DNA of 34,677 nt from Rhizonema sp. PD37 (GCA_029379215.1 JAQYWO010000058.1:1-34677), one strand, 5' to 3'; counted from the stretch's first letter, positions 7,426 to 16,155 are shown. Notes: a model not told the origin generated them from the sequence alone. Translations and numbers: made by a program.

Positions 7426-8628
7426 TTAACTCCTTCCTTGATTTGCCCAAATCCGAGTCGGTAATCCCCAAACGTAGATAAAGCCTTCAGCTGCCCTATG
7501 GTCAAATTTATCTTCTGCACCGTAGGTTGCTAGATCGGGACTGTAAAGGGAATGCTCAGATCTACGTCCAACAATAAAAGCATTACCCTTGAACAATTTC
7601 ACCCGTACTGTTCCCGAAACTCGTTCTTGTGTCTCTTGAATAAAGGCATCTAATGCAGTTTTTAGTGGATTGTACCACAAACCGTTGTAAACTATTTGAC
7701 TGTAAGTCTCCTCAATTCCACGCTTATAATGAGTGACATCAGCAGTCAAAGTTAGGCTTTCTAAATCTCGATGTGCTTGAATTAACACACACATGGCAGG
7801 AGATTCGTAAATTTCCCGTGATTTGATACCTACCAATCGGTTTTCAATCATGTCGATGCGTCCAACACCGTGATTGCCAACAACGGTGTTCAGTTGTTCA
7901 ATCAGATCGACAGGGTTTTTGGATTCACCGTTGAGGGTGGTAGGAATACCTCTGTTAAAACCAATTTCAATGTACTCTGGTTCGTTAGGGGTATTGGCGA
8001 TCGCCTTTGTCATTACATAAATTTCTTCTGGTGGTTCCGTTGAAGGATCTTCCAGAATACCTGCTTCAATACTACGACCAAGTAAGTTACGGTCAATACT
8101 GTAAGGACTTGATTTTTTCACTGGTGAGGGGATGCCAAACTTTTCGCCGTAGGCAATAGTTTCCTCACGACTCATCCCCCATTCCCGTGCTGGCGCAAGT
8201 ATTTTCAGGTTAGGGTTAAGAGCAGCAACGGAGACATCAAAGCGAACCTGATCGTTCCCCTTACCAGTACAGCCATGAGCGATCGCATCAGCACCATATT
8301 TCTCTGCTGTTTCTACTAATACCTTAGCAATCAAAGGACGAGCCAGAGAAGTTCCTAAAGGATAGCGATTTTCGTAAAGAGCATTTGCTTGAATTGCCCT
8401 GAAAGCATAATCTTTCACAAAACTCAGTTTGACATCTGCAACGATTGATTCACTCGCTCCCGATTTGAGAGCTTTTTCTCGGACTGGCTCTAATTCATCA
8501 CCCTGTCCTAAATCTGCTGCCAGGGCAATTACTTCTTCTACACCCCACTCCTGTTTAAGATAAGGAATGCATACAGAAGTATCTACTCCGCCAGAATATG
8601 CCAGAACCACTTTTTTTGCCCGAGTCAT
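7426..8628 (-). CDS. argG: Argininosuccinate synthase
   Basis: A 400-residue enzyme that joins citrulline and aspartate using ATP, the penultimate step of arginine synthesis, in the cytoplasm. The N-terminal KVVLAYSGGVDTSV is the PP-loop ATP pyrophosphatase motif (SGGVDTS about 12-18). AHGCTGKGNDQVRFD (about 117-131) and SPYSIDRNLLGRSIE are citrulline/aspartate-binding signatures. The length matches the family exactly. The start ATG at 8628 is preceded by CTGGAGAAACG, a good ribosome-binding site. It is monocistronic and followed by a strong hairpin. Confidence 0.97.
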   Translation of the reverse strand: MTRAKKVVLAYSGGVDTSVCIPYLKQEWGVEEVIALAADLGQGDELEPVREKALKSGASESIVADVKLSFVKDYAFRAIQANALYENRYPLGTSLARPLIAKVLVETAEKYGADAIAHGCTGKGNDQVRFDVSVAALNPNLKILAPAREWGMSREETIAYGEKFGIPSPVKKSSPYSIDRNLLGRSIEAGILEDPSTEPPEEIYVMTKAIANTPNEPEYIEIGFNRGIPTTLNGESKNPVDLIEQLNTVVGNHGVGRIDMIENRLVGIKSREIYESPAMCVLIQAHRDLESLTLTADVTHYKRGIEETYSQIVYNGLWYNPLKTALDAFIQETQERVSGTVRVKLFKGNAFIVGRRSEHSLYSPDLATYGAEDKFDHRAAEGFIYVWGLPTRIWANQGRS

Positions 8629-8944
8629 TCGTTTCTCCAGTTAGCGTAACCAAATAATGAGTTCCTATTATCGTGTATATTTTCTTAATTAATCGGCTTT
8701 ATGAAGTTTTGTAAAGCTTTTAAGCAAACTTCGCCAGCATATGCGTACATAAAGATACTTTATTTATCATCAATTGTACTGAGAGTCGGAATACTGGATG
8801 TATTTACACCAGAAATTAACTATAAATTCATCATTTATCTAGTGGAATCACATTTATTTTCGTCATTTACACAAACTATCTGACCACTATAGGATACATA
8901 AGTATACGTATTACTCCTTATAAATAGTCTTACCGGGTTCAAGA
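8629..8944. other. Divergent upstream region of argG and the PEP-CTERM gene
   Basis: This region must hold both promoters. An open frame at 8701-8883 (60 codons, ATG) is AT-rich, has no ribosome-binding site and no recognisable features, so it is not called. TATAAAT occurs at 8919-8925, but a matching -35 is not obvious. Confidence 0.4.
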
Positions 8945-9604
8945 ATGTTTTATTCACGTCTCAAATGGATAGTTCCAACAGCCTTGACTTTAGCTACTTT
9001 TGGTGCTGCTGGAAAAAGTGCTATAGCGCAAACGCCGTATAATTTTAGTGTTACATACGATACAACAGTCACAATTGTTCCCACCAATACTCCAAATATT
9101 GTGAGAGCAACGATCACAGGGGAATCAAAGGATGCTCCTTACGGTTTAACATCCTTTATCAGCGATGATTACGGTTTGACAAACACCGATCCCGTGACAA
9201 ACATCACTAAAACTACTTTTAATTCAGATCCAACCGTATTTGGCTTAGTAGGGCAACAAGTATTTTCTGATAGGTATTACGGTGGTGCGAATGAGTTATT
9301 TGGCAAAGCGAGTGACAGTGCGGAAATTAACCCAGCCGCTGGTACAATTCAGGGTGGTGGCACGATCACGATCTTCAATGGTACGGGTATATTTCAGAAT
9401 GCTACAGGTCAAATAGCTTTTACCGAAGCAGATCAACTTACAGATCCAACCGTCCCAGCCAAAGGGCAGGCTCTACTGAAATTCTCCTTGCAAGTTCCCC
9501 AGAAAGTCCCAGAAGCAACACCCAACATAGCGTTGATTGGTATGGGTATGGTTGGATCAACTTTTGTCTTTTGTAAACATCGTCGCAAAGTAACTTCAGG
9601 TTGA
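8945..9604 (+). CDS. Exported protein with PEP-CTERM-type sorting signal
   Basis: A 219-residue secreted protein. The N-terminus is a signal peptide (RLKWIVPTALTLATFGAAG, then SAIAQ with cleavage likely after Ala-Ile-Ala). The middle is a Thr/Gly/Asn-rich beta-type region with no catalytic motif. The C-terminus is VPEATPN, a hydrophobic stretch (IALIGMGMVGSTFVF) and a basic CKHRRK end: the PEP-CTERM pattern of Pro-Glu-Ala, a membrane helix and an Arg cluster recognised by exosortase. The function of the mature domain is unknown. No exosortase is in this window. Confidence 0.8.
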   Translation: MFYSRLKWIVPTALTLATFGAAGKSAIAQTPYNFSVTYDTTVTIVPTNTPNIVRATITGESKDAPYGLTSFISDDYGLTNTDPVTNITKTTFNSDPTVFGLVGQQVFSDRYYGGANELFGKASDSAEINPAAGTIQGGGTITIFNGTGIFQNATGQIAFTEADQLTDPTVPAKGQALLKFSLQVPQKVPEATPNIALIGMGMVGSTFVFCKHRRKVTSG

Positions 9605-9630
9605 TCAAAACTTTTGTTGAGGTTGGGAAT

Positions 9631-9672
9631 TGGGAAGAATTTTCTACCAATTACCCAAAACCATTCTTCCCA
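9631..9672 (+). terminator. Hairpin between PEP-CTERM gene and glycosyltransferase
   Basis: TGGGAAGAAT (9631-9640) pairs exactly with ATTCTTCCCA (9663-9672) across a 22-nt loop that has its own TTGGG/CCCAA potential. It lies 27 nt after the stop codon of the PEP-CTERM gene. There is no strong U-run. Confidence 0.5.
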
Positions 9673-9722
9673 CTCCCACATTAAGGAACAGTGTCAGTGT
9701 TACCGATGTCCTAAGAGTAAAG

Positions 9723-10697
9723 ATGGGCAATACTGTTGTGGGTGAGAGTGTGTTTTTTAGCATTGTTATTCCGACTTACAATCGCAAACCAATTTTGGAA
9801 AAATGCCTCCTCGCCTTGGAAATGCAGTCCGTTCAAGGTTATGAGGTTGTTTTGGTAGATGATGGTTCTACTGATGGGACATTGGAATGGCTAGAGGAAA
9901 AGTTTAGAGAGTTTCCTCATGTGCGAGTTTTTAATCAAAATCATAATGGACCAGCTGTAGCACGGAATTTGGGAGTTGAACAAGCATTAGGCGACACAAT
10001 TATTTTTATTGATAGCGATTTAGTCGTCACTCCTAATTTTCTGCAAGCCCATACCGATGCATTGCTGCAAGGACAGAAGACGTTGGGGAGCGATCGCTTC
10101 TTTACCTATGGTGCAGTTATTAATACTTGCAATTTCGACAATCCGACTTCTGAACCATATAAACTCACAGATTTTTCAGCAGCCTTTTTCGCCACAGGAA
10201 ATGTTGCAATTCCCAAACACTGGCTCGAGAAAGCTGGACTTTTTGACATCAGCTTTCAACTTTATGGCTGGGAAGATTTAGAACTGGGTGTCAGACTCAA
10301 AAAACTGGGGTTACAGCTGATTAAATGTCCGGCTGCCGTTGGATATCACTGGCATCCGCCTTTTAGCTTAGAGCAAATTCCCCGTTTAATTGATAGAGAA
10401 ATTCAACGCGGACGTATGGGAGTTTTGTTTTATCAAAAGCATCCCATGTGGGAAGTGAAAATGATGATTCAAATGACTTTTTTGCATCGTCTACTATGGG
10501 GAATTCTTTCACTTAATGGCATCCTAAACGAACGTACAATGGCTCCTTTTTTACGCTGGCTGATTAATTTAGGCAAACCACAGCTAGCTTTAGAAGTTGC
10601 TCGGATCTTCCTGAACTGGTATAACGTACAAGGAGTTTATGCAGCTTATGAGGAGAGAGGAGTCAGCCCTTTCGGGGAAGCCAAAAATCAAAATTAA
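9723..10697 (+). CDS. Family 2 glycosyltransferase
   Basis: A 324-residue GT-A-fold transferase using a nucleotide sugar. Visible: FSIVIPTYNRKPIL (12-25), VDDGSTDGT (45-53), the metal-binding DSD in IFIDSDLVV (residues 97-99) and GWEDLELGVRLKKLG (182-196), which carries the ED base motif. The C-terminal third contains helices and no clear transmembrane bundle. I chose ATG 9723; an upstream TTG at 9630 falls inside a hairpin. The acceptor is unknown; a role in cell-surface polysaccharide or glycoprotein is a guess. Confidence 0.88.
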   Translation: MGNTVVGESVFFSIVIPTYNRKPILEKCLLALEMQSVQGYEVVLVDDGSTDGTLEWLEEKFREFPHVRVFNQNHNGPAVARNLGVEQALGDTIIFIDSDLVVTPNFLQAHTDALLQGQKTLGSDRFFTYGAVINTCNFDNPTSEPYKLTDFSAAFFATGNVAIPKHWLEKAGLFDISFQLYGWEDLELGVRLKKLGLQLIKCPAAVGYHWHPPFSLEQIPRLIDREIQRGRMGVLFYQKHPMWEVKMMIQMTFLHRLLWGILSLNGILNERTMAPFLRWLINLGKPQLALEVARIFLNWYNVQGVYAAYEERGVSPFGEAKNQN

Positions 10698-10911
10698 AAA
10701 CTCCATCAATAGCCGGAGAGCGGCTTGTAACAAGGACACAGATGACTTGTGAGAAAACGCTCATGTCTGATGAAACCCTGCCGTACATATGGGGCGGATT
10801 TCATTCCGCTAGCTTGCGAGTCAATGCTCGTATCTTGTAAAATCTGCTTGTTTTTGGGCAGTATGTAGAACATTACAGCAATCACAGAGAGTTATTGCGT
10901 CTTTACATCTC

Positions 10912-12348
10912 CTAAATCCTAATAGGAACTTCAATATAGAATTCAGTACCCATACCTGGTTTTGTTTTATAAGATAGAGTACCTTTATGCTTCTCAACGA
11001 CAATTTGATAGCTTATTGAGAGTCCTAATCCTGTCCCTTTTCCTGTAGGCTTACTTGTAAAAAATGGATCGAATATCCGTTTTTGAATTGCTTCTGGAAT
11101 TCCCGCTCCGTTATCAGTAATCTTGACTGTAATAGAATTCTGATGTAATTCAGTACGAATCCAAATTTGTCCTTTACTTTTTGCGGCAAGTGGCGATTGA
11201 CTGTTGAAAAATGACTCTTCGATCGCGTCCACAGAATTATTTAAAAGATTCATAAAAACTTGATTCAGTTGTGCAGCGTAACATTCGATATCTGGAAGGT
11301 CACCATACTCTTTGATAATTTGAATTTCCGGACGTTGTGCTTTATGCTTGAGTCGATGCTGCAAGATTAGGAGAGTGTTATCAATACCTTCATGGATATT
11401 AGCAGGTTTCTTTTCGGCTTCATCTAATCGAGAGAAATTGCGTAAAGATTGCACAATCTGGATGATCCGCTCAGTACCCATTTGCATCGAAGATATTACC
11501 TTGGGCAAATCTTCAGCCAAAAAATTCACATCTATGACTTCAGCTTGATGTTGAATTTCCGCATTGGGGTTACGCTCGTGGTGTTGGTAAAGACAGAGCA
11601 AGTTAAGTAAGTCTTTAACATAAATGCTGACATGGTTGAGATTTCCATAAATAAAGTTGAGAGGATTATTTATTTCATGGGCTATACCAGCAATGAGTTG
11701 ACCAAGACTCGACATTTTTTCACTTTGAATGAGTTGAACTTGAGTCTGTCGCAGTCTCTTCAAAATTTGAGTTAATCTTTGATTGGTAGCGCGTAGAACC
11801 TTTTCTGTCTCGTAACGATGGTGAATCTGGTATTTTAATCTGGCTAAATTCATTCGTAGTTCCATTTGGCTGATCACTTGACGACTCAGCGCTTGCAATG
11901 CTGCAATCTTTTCTGGGCTGAGATCTCGTGGCACAAAATCAATCACACATAAGGTACCGAGGACAAACCCATCAGGCGTAATCAAGGGTGCGCCTGCATA
12001 AAATCGAATATTGGGAGTGGATGTCACAAACGGGTTAGTCGCAAAGCGCTCATCTTCTAAAGTATTAGGCACAATCATGACCTTGTCAGGTTGAGATAAT
12101 GCATGAGCGCAGAATGATAATTCTCTAGCAATTTCTGTTACTTCCAAACCAACCTTTGACTTAACCCATTGCCGACTGGCATCGACTAAACTGGCAAAAG
12201 CAATAGGAGTGCCGCAAACATAAGCTGCCAAAGCAGTTATATCATCGAATGCTTGTTCGGCATCTGTATCCAGAATTTGGTATTGCTGAAGTTTCTTAAG
12301 CCTATCTTGCTCATTTAAAGGCAGTGGTGGTTGTTGGATTGGCAGCAT
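10912..12348 (-). CDS. GAF-domain sensor histidine kinase
   Basis: A 478-residue cytoplasmic hybrid of a GAF sensor (about 25-165; SFCAHAL and FYAGAPLITPDGFVLGTLCVID are typical of this GAF group) and a histidine kinase. A short coiled coil (170-210) leads to the H-box with His224 in IAGIAHEINNPLNF; the N-box (NLLNNSVDAI, 367-376), G1 (DNGAGIP), F-box (FDPFF) and G2 (GTGLGLSIS) are intact. No membrane helix or receiver domain is present. The ATG at 12348 (MLPIQQPPLPL) is the start that matches the usual 'NEQDRLKKLQQYQILDT' opening; the frame stays open to 12459 but that part is not family-like. No response regulator is adjacent. Confidence 0.92.
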   Translation of the reverse strand: MLPIQQPPLPLNEQDRLKKLQQYQILDTDAEQAFDDITALAAYVCGTPIAFASLVDASRQWVKSKVGLEVTEIARELSFCAHALSQPDKVMIVPNTLEDERFATNPFVTSTPNIRFYAGAPLITPDGFVLGTLCVIDFVPRDLSPEKIAALQALSRQVISQMELRMNLARLKYQIHHRYETEKVLRATNQRLTQILKRLRQTQVQLIQSEKMSSLGQLIAGIAHEINNPLNFIYGNLNHVSIYVKDLLNLLCLYQHHERNPNAEIQHQAEVIDVNFLAEDLPKVISSMQMGTERIIQIVQSLRNFSRLDEAEKKPANIHEGIDNTLLILQHRLKHKAQRPEIQIIKEYGDLPDIECYAAQLNQVFMNLLNNSVDAIEESFFNSQSPLAAKSKGQIWIRTELHQNSITVKITDNGAGIPEAIQKRIFDPFFTSKPTGKGTGLGLSISYQIVVEKHKGTLSYKTKPGMGTEFYIEVPIRI

Positions 12349-12698
12349 AAATACTTTTTGAGAAGAACTAAGAATATCCCCACGGATTTGGATGCGCGGA
12401 TACGTGCGGAAAGTTGCGCCCGTAGCCAGAGCCGCTTCTTTGGCTGGTTTCCCGCTCAATCATGCGAGGATCACTTCGGTTTCCTTCCAGTAGTGGCATT
12501 CCCAAGACAGATTTTAAATTGTCCCTACCAATTTAGGGGCAATTTTAATTTTTGTGACCAATTAAAATACATTTATACTCAACTCGCCACCAAGTCCTAC
12601 AGAACTCATTAGAAGAACTCTGTTGTTCTCACTCCGCAGCCAGGAATACATCCCCATTACACTCGTCTGCGCTCCAGATGTGGCCGCTCTCAAGTAAA

Positions 12699-12750
12699 AG
12701 CACCAAAACAGATGAAAATAATTTTTTTTCATAAAATAAAAAATGGTGCT
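12699..12750 (+). other. Nested hairpin upstream of rpsB
   Basis: AGCACCA (12699-12705) pairs with TGGTGCT (12744-12750), and inside it ATGAAAA (12712-12718) pairs with TTTTCAT (12726-12732). It lies well upstream of the likely rpsB promoter elements, so it may be the end of another transcript or a DNA-level site. Confidence 0.4.
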
Positions 12751-12820
12751 CGTTCCTAGCAGAGCAGTCCTAAGTGCTTTTTTTCGTCATGTTCGAGCGC
12801 GATTGCCTTACATAGACTAA

Positions 12821-12896
12821 TATAATTTATGTTACATTAAAAACAGCATAAATACGTAAATAAGTTTTCGCAAAGCAGTATTTTCTGTGATATACT
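12821..12896 (+). promoter_or_regulatory. Candidate rpsB promoter region
   Basis: TATAAT at 12821-12826 has TTGCCT at 12803-12808, but the spacing is only 12 nt. A second candidate -10, TATACT (12891-12896), has only a weak TTCGCA at 12867-12872. Either would give a leader of about 90-165 nt. Neither is a perfect sigma-70 promoter. Confidence 0.35.
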
Positions 12897-12927
12897 AAAA
12901 GAGTTGTCTAAACTCGCACATTCAGGA

Positions 12928-12985
12928 ATTCGGGTGTTTCTTGTTCTAGAAATACACCTGGATGGAGGTTTAACCCGAATAGGAG
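12928..12985 (+). promoter_or_regulatory. Structured rpsB 5' leader ending at the Shine-Dalgarno
   Basis: ATTCGGGT (12928-12935) is perfectly complementary to ACCCGAAT (12973-12980), which abuts the AGGAG ribosome-binding site (12981-12985). A competing hairpin uses GGTGTTTCT (from 12933) with AGAAATACACC (12948-12958). The two stems share GGT, so they cannot both form fully. This is the layout expected of an S2 autoregulatory leader, but I do not recognise a catalogued motif. Confidence 0.5.
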
Positions 12986-12992
12986 AAAAAAT

Positions 12993-13784
12993 ATGCCAGT
13001 TGTTTCATTGGCTCAGATGATGGAGTCGGGGGTTCACTTTGGGCATCAAACCCGCAGGTGGAATCCAAAAATGTCCCCCTATATTTACACTTCCCGTAAT
13101 GGAGTGCACATCATTGACTTGGTGCAGACTGCCCAGTTGATGGAAGAAGCATATGATTATATGCGATCGCAAGCAGAAGCTGGCAAGAAATTTCTGTTTG
13201 TGGGCACGAAGAGGCAAGCAGCAGGAATCATTGCCCAAGAAGCGGCACGTTGTGGCTCCCACTACATTAATCAACGCTGGTTGGGAGGAATGCTGACTAA
13301 CTGGGCAACCATAAAAACTCGCGCAGACAGACTCAAAGACTTAGAGCGTCGGGAAGAAACAGGCGCTCTAGATTTACTGCCGAAAAAAGAAGCGTCAATG
13401 CTGCGTCGGGAAATGGCAAAGCTTCAGAAATACTTAGGCGGTATCAAAACTATGCGGAAAGTTCCTGACATAGTCGTGATTGTAGACCAGCGCCGCGAGT
13501 ATAATGCAGTCCAGGAATGTCAGAAACTAGCAATTCCGATTGTATCTATGTTAGATACAAATTGCGACCCAGATGTCGTAGATATTCCCATCCCAGCAAA
13601 CGATGACGCCATCCGCTCGATTAAGTTGATAGTAGGTAAGTTGGCTGATGCCATTTACGAAGGTCGTCACGGTCAATTGGATGCAGAAGAAGAATTCGAT
13701 TACGACGAAATTGGTGAGGACGAATACGATTACGACGAGAGTGAGTATAGTGACTCACTGCCTGATGACGAAGAGGAAGAATAA
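12993..13784 (+). CDS. rpsB: 30S ribosomal protein S2
   Basis: A 263-residue S2 protein of the small-subunit head/body junction. MESGVHFGHQTRRWNPKM (about 10-27), TKRQAAGIIAQEA and the QRWLGGMLTNWATI segment are diagnostic. The last 35 or so residues form a strongly acidic tail of Asp/Glu/Tyr repeats (from about 228), beyond the E. coli end, seen in cyanobacterial S2 proteins. The ATG at 12993 follows AGGAG with 7 nt spacing. It is followed by tsf after 137 nt, with a strong hairpin between. Confidence 0.97.
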   Translation: MPVVSLAQMMESGVHFGHQTRRWNPKMSPYIYTSRNGVHIIDLVQTAQLMEEAYDYMRSQAEAGKKFLFVGTKRQAAGIIAQEAARCGSHYINQRWLGGMLTNWATIKTRADRLKDLERREETGALDLLPKKEASMLRREMAKLQKYLGGIKTMRKVPDIVVIVDQRREYNAVQECQKLAIPIVSMLDTNCDPDVVDIPIPANDDAIRSIKLIVGKLADAIYEGRHGQLDAEEEFDYDEIGEDEYDYDESEYSDSLPDDEEEE

Positions 13785-13800
13785 TTAGTTGTTAGCGTGC

Positions 13801-13834
13801 CAGCAATTAGCTAACAACTGTTAGCTAATTGCTG
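13801..13834 (+). terminator. rpsB-tsf intergenic hairpin (attenuator candidate)
   Basis: Perfect 16-nt arms (13801-13816 and 13819-13834; core AGCAATTAGCTAAC) separated by 2 nt. Only a weak T-rich tail (TTGGTTTTG) follows, so read-through into tsf is likely. A second GTTGTTAGC just upstream (13787-13795) could pair with GCTAACAAC and compete. This could set the S2:EF-Ts ratio. Confidence 0.6.
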
Positions 13835-13921
13835 TTGGTTTTGACCCAGCCCTGAGTAAGATATAAATATTCAACACCTGAGAGTGATTATAACTGTCAG
13901 TAAAGTAGGAATCGAGACAAT

Positions 13922-14869
13922 ATGGCGGAAATACCTGCAAAATTCGTCCAAGAGCTACGCCAACAAACTGGCGCTGGTATGATGGACTGCAAAAAAGCGC
14001 TCAAAGAAACCGAAGGCGACATGCAAAAAGCCATCGAATGGCTGCGACAAAAGGGCATAGCGAGAGCCGATAAGGGAGCAGGACGTGTTGCTGCTGAAGG
14101 GCTGGTAGACAGCTATGTTCAACCGGAAGGTCGGGTTGGCGTGCTAGCAGAAGTTAACTGCCAAACTGATTTTGTCGCTCGTAACGATGCTTTTAAGAGC
14201 CTAGTTCATAACATAGCGAATCAAGCAGCCACAGTAGACAATATTGAGTCTTTAATGACTCAACCATATATTGAAGATCAGAATTTAACTGTAGATCAGT
14301 TCATCAAGCAAACAATTGCTAATCTTGGGGAAAATATCCAGCTACGTCGCTTTACCAAATTTGAGCCAGCAGAAGAAGGCACTCAAGGAATTGTAGACAG
14401 CTACATTCACACAGGTGGTAGAGTTGGTGTCATGGTGGAACTGGACTGTAAGAGTGATGCAGTAGCAGGTCGTGAAGAGTTCAAAACTCTAGCACGGAAT
14501 ATCGCCATGCAAGTTGCGGCTTGCCCAAATGTCGAGTATGTCAACGTAGATGAAATCCCAGCCGAACTCGTACAAAAGGAAAAGGATATTGAGATGGGGC
14601 GGGATGACTTGGGTAATAAGCCACAGAACATCAAAGAAAAGATTGTTCAAGGGCGAATTGAGAAACGCTTGAAAGAAATGACTCTGCTCGATCAGCCATA
14701 TATCCGCGATCAAAGTATTTCCGTGGAAGATATGATTAAGCAGAATATTTCTGGGCTGGGCGAAAACATTCAAGTCCGTCGCTTTGTCCGCTTTATCCTC
14801 GGCGAAGGTATTGAAAAGCAACAAATGAGCTTTAGTGAGGAAGTTGCCGCACAAATGGGGAATAAGTAA
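13922..14869 (+). CDS. tsf: Elongation factor Ts
   Basis: A 315-residue nucleotide exchange factor for EF-Tu. An N-terminal UBA-like domain (about 1-55, with RQQTGAGMMDCKKAL) is followed by the core with the EF-Tu-contact motif TDFVARN (82-88). The core halves are unusually alike: 60-148 (LVDSYVQPEGRVGVLAEVNCQ...GENIQLRRF) and 156-291 (IVDSYIHTGGRVGVMVELDCK...GENIQVRRF), showing an internal duplication more plainly than in E. coli. The second half lacks the TDFVARN sequence (SDAVAGR). The length is that of filamentous cyanobacterial EF-Ts. It is co-oriented with rpsB and probably partly co-transcribed. Confidence 0.96.
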   Translation: MAEIPAKFVQELRQQTGAGMMDCKKALKETEGDMQKAIEWLRQKGIARADKGAGRVAAEGLVDSYVQPEGRVGVLAEVNCQTDFVARNDAFKSLVHNIANQAATVDNIESLMTQPYIEDQNLTVDQFIKQTIANLGENIQLRRFTKFEPAEEGTQGIVDSYIHTGGRVGVMVELDCKSDAVAGREEFKTLARNIAMQVAACPNVEYVNVDEIPAELVQKEKDIEMGRDDLGNKPQNIKEKIVQGRIEKRLKEMTLLDQPYIRDQSISVEDMIKQNISGLGENIQVRRFVRFILGEGIEKQQMSFSEEVAAQMGNK

Positions 14870-14896
14870 CAGACGGGGAGAAGTGTGAGAGGGAGA

Positions 14897-14916
14897 GGGG
14901 AGAATAATTACTCCCT
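14897..14916 (+). terminator. tsf terminator-like hairpin
   Basis: GGGAG (14898-14902) pairs with CTCCC (14911-14915), extended by G-U and A-U pairs on both sides, with an 8-nt AT loop and a pyrimidine-rich tail (TTTCCTCCT). It lies 28 nt after the tsf stop. Confidence 0.55.
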
Positions 14917-14923
14917 TTCCTCC

Positions 14924-14976
14924 TGTACGGGCGGGTTTACTCACAAGTTATCTGAATTAAACCTATGACACACTCC
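14924..14976 (+). repeat. TGTACGGGCGGGTTT repeat, copy 2
   Basis: The head TGTACGGGCGGGTTT is identical to 5528-5542. The following part contains TTAAACC, which can pair with GGGTTTA, and closes with GACACACTCC. It lies directly after the tsf hairpin. Confidence 0.6.
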
Positions 14977-15045
14977 CCATTCCCTATTAAAGGATTGCGT
15001 ACATTTGTACCATTATTAGGTTAAAATGAGCAATAAACAAAAGAT

Positions 15046-16155
15046 ATGGCGAGAGGACTCGAGCGAATTGAGCGAGACATAGTAGCGCTGGAAGAGGCGA
15101 TAAGAGCGATCGCACAGGAAATCCAAGGCGCTTATGCTAATTATTTAACGACTTTGGGGCAAGCTGTGCGACAGCAGTTAATTTTGGCTAGCTATCACCT
15201 GTGTACCCAAGGGTATCCGGAAAACTTTCTCAGTTTATCCTTGAATAAGCGACAGCAATTGCAACAAGGTTTGCGTAAAATAGGTAAACAAGGAGCAGAA
15301 CAGTTACTAGCTCAGATAAAAAGTAAAGAGGAAGGACGAGAAGAACAGGAGAGCTTCATTGCTTCGATTCCGGAAGTGGACTCACATGCAATGGAAACAC
15401 CTGTGACAGTTCCTCCACTTATGGTAACAACTGCAAACCTTGAAGAAAATCAAAGCAATCCCCAGCAACTAGTAGAACCATCTTTTACAGAAGTCTCTCC
15501 AACAGCAATGGTTCCTCCTAGCGAGGACTTCTCTGCTCCTGTAGCAATGGTTCCTCCTCCTGACTTTCCTTCAACAGAAAATTTTCTTTCCGAAGAGTCC
15601 GTACTCGAAACAATCAGCGACAAAGAGAAGGATTTGGGAAATGTGGAGAACGATTCGCATGGCTTTAGCCGTGCTGGCTTCAAAATCCCTGATCCCAAAC
15701 CTCTTGATACCTCTAACCCTATTGAAGTCGTAAAATGGCAACGCCATCTAGAAATGACGACGCAACAGACATTGAAAACAGTTTCCAGTCAGGCTAATTC
15801 TCTATTACAGAATGCAGGAATACTACCCAAAACATTACCAGAATCAATTTTAGAAGCTGCAACAGCCGTATCAGAAGCATCTGCCGAGATGGTGCCTGGA
15901 CCCCCGAATCTATTAAACTTAGTTATTGAAATTGAAACAGGGCAGCAAGACTCCATTCCCACGCGGATAGTAGCTATTAACCTCCGACTTGGCGAGATTG
16001 AATTTGCCGATTCAGTACTGTCATCTAAACGCAAGCAAATTCGCTCCTTCTTAGTTCACCTGAACAAGCTCGGACTAGAGTATCAAAAAAGACAGCAGGA
16101 AAAGTCAATTGCTCAAGCTGAAGCCGCATGGCGTGCTAGTTGGTTCGATGATTAG
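15046..16155 (+). CDS. Conserved protein of unknown function upstream of recG
   Basis: A 369-residue soluble protein. The N-terminal part (1-105) is helical, with IERDIVALEEAIRAIAQEI and NKRQQLQQGLRKIGKQGAEQL. A long Pro/Ser/Glu-rich low-complexity linker follows (about 105-215, with two 'AMVPP' repeats). The C-terminal part (about 225-369) contains NPIEVVKWQRHLE, PGPPNLLNLVIEIE and a helical end with RQQEKSIAQAEAAWRASWF. No catalytic motif is seen. The gene ends within a repeat-derived hairpin that reaches into recG, only 51 nt away, so the two are probably co-transcribed. I recall proteins of this type beside recG in other filamentous cyanobacteria; the function is unknown to me. Confidence 0.8.
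   Translation: MARGLERIERDIVALEEAIRAIAQEIQGAYANYLTTLGQAVRQQLILASYHLCTQGYPENFLSLSLNKRQQLQQGLRKIGKQGAEQLLAQIKSKEEGREEQESFIASIPEVDSHAMETPVTVPPLMVTTANLEENQSNPQQLVEPSFTEVSPTAMVPPSEDFSAPVAMVPPPDFPSTENFLSEESVLETISDKEKDLGNVENDSHGFSRAGFKIPDPKPLDTSNPIEVVKWQRHLEMTTQQTLKTVSSQANSLLQNAGILPKTLPESILEAATAVSEASAEMVPGPPNLLNLVIEIETGQQDSIPTRIVAINLRLGEIEFADSVLSSKRKQIRSFLVHLNKLGLEYQKRQQEKSIAQAEAAWRASWFDD

Larger units (their letters stand above)
12349..12992. other. Divergent intergenic region: kinase gene and rpsB leader
   Basis: This 644-nt region contains a hairpin with arms AAATTGTCCCT (12516-12526) and AGGGGCAATTT (12535-12545), nested dyads at 12699-12750, a TATAAT at 12821-12826, a TATACT at 12891-12896 and the rpsB leader structure described separately. 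No gene is supported in it. Confidence 0.5.

Noticed and set aside
8701..8883. 60-codon ATG frame between argG and the PEP-CTERM gene
   Set aside because: AT-rich composition, no Shine-Dalgarno, no recognisable features; it lies in the expected promoter region.
12349..12459. Upstream extension of the histidine kinase (37 codons)
   Set aside because: The ATG at 12348 fits the family's normal start; the extension is low-similarity and needs a less likely start.
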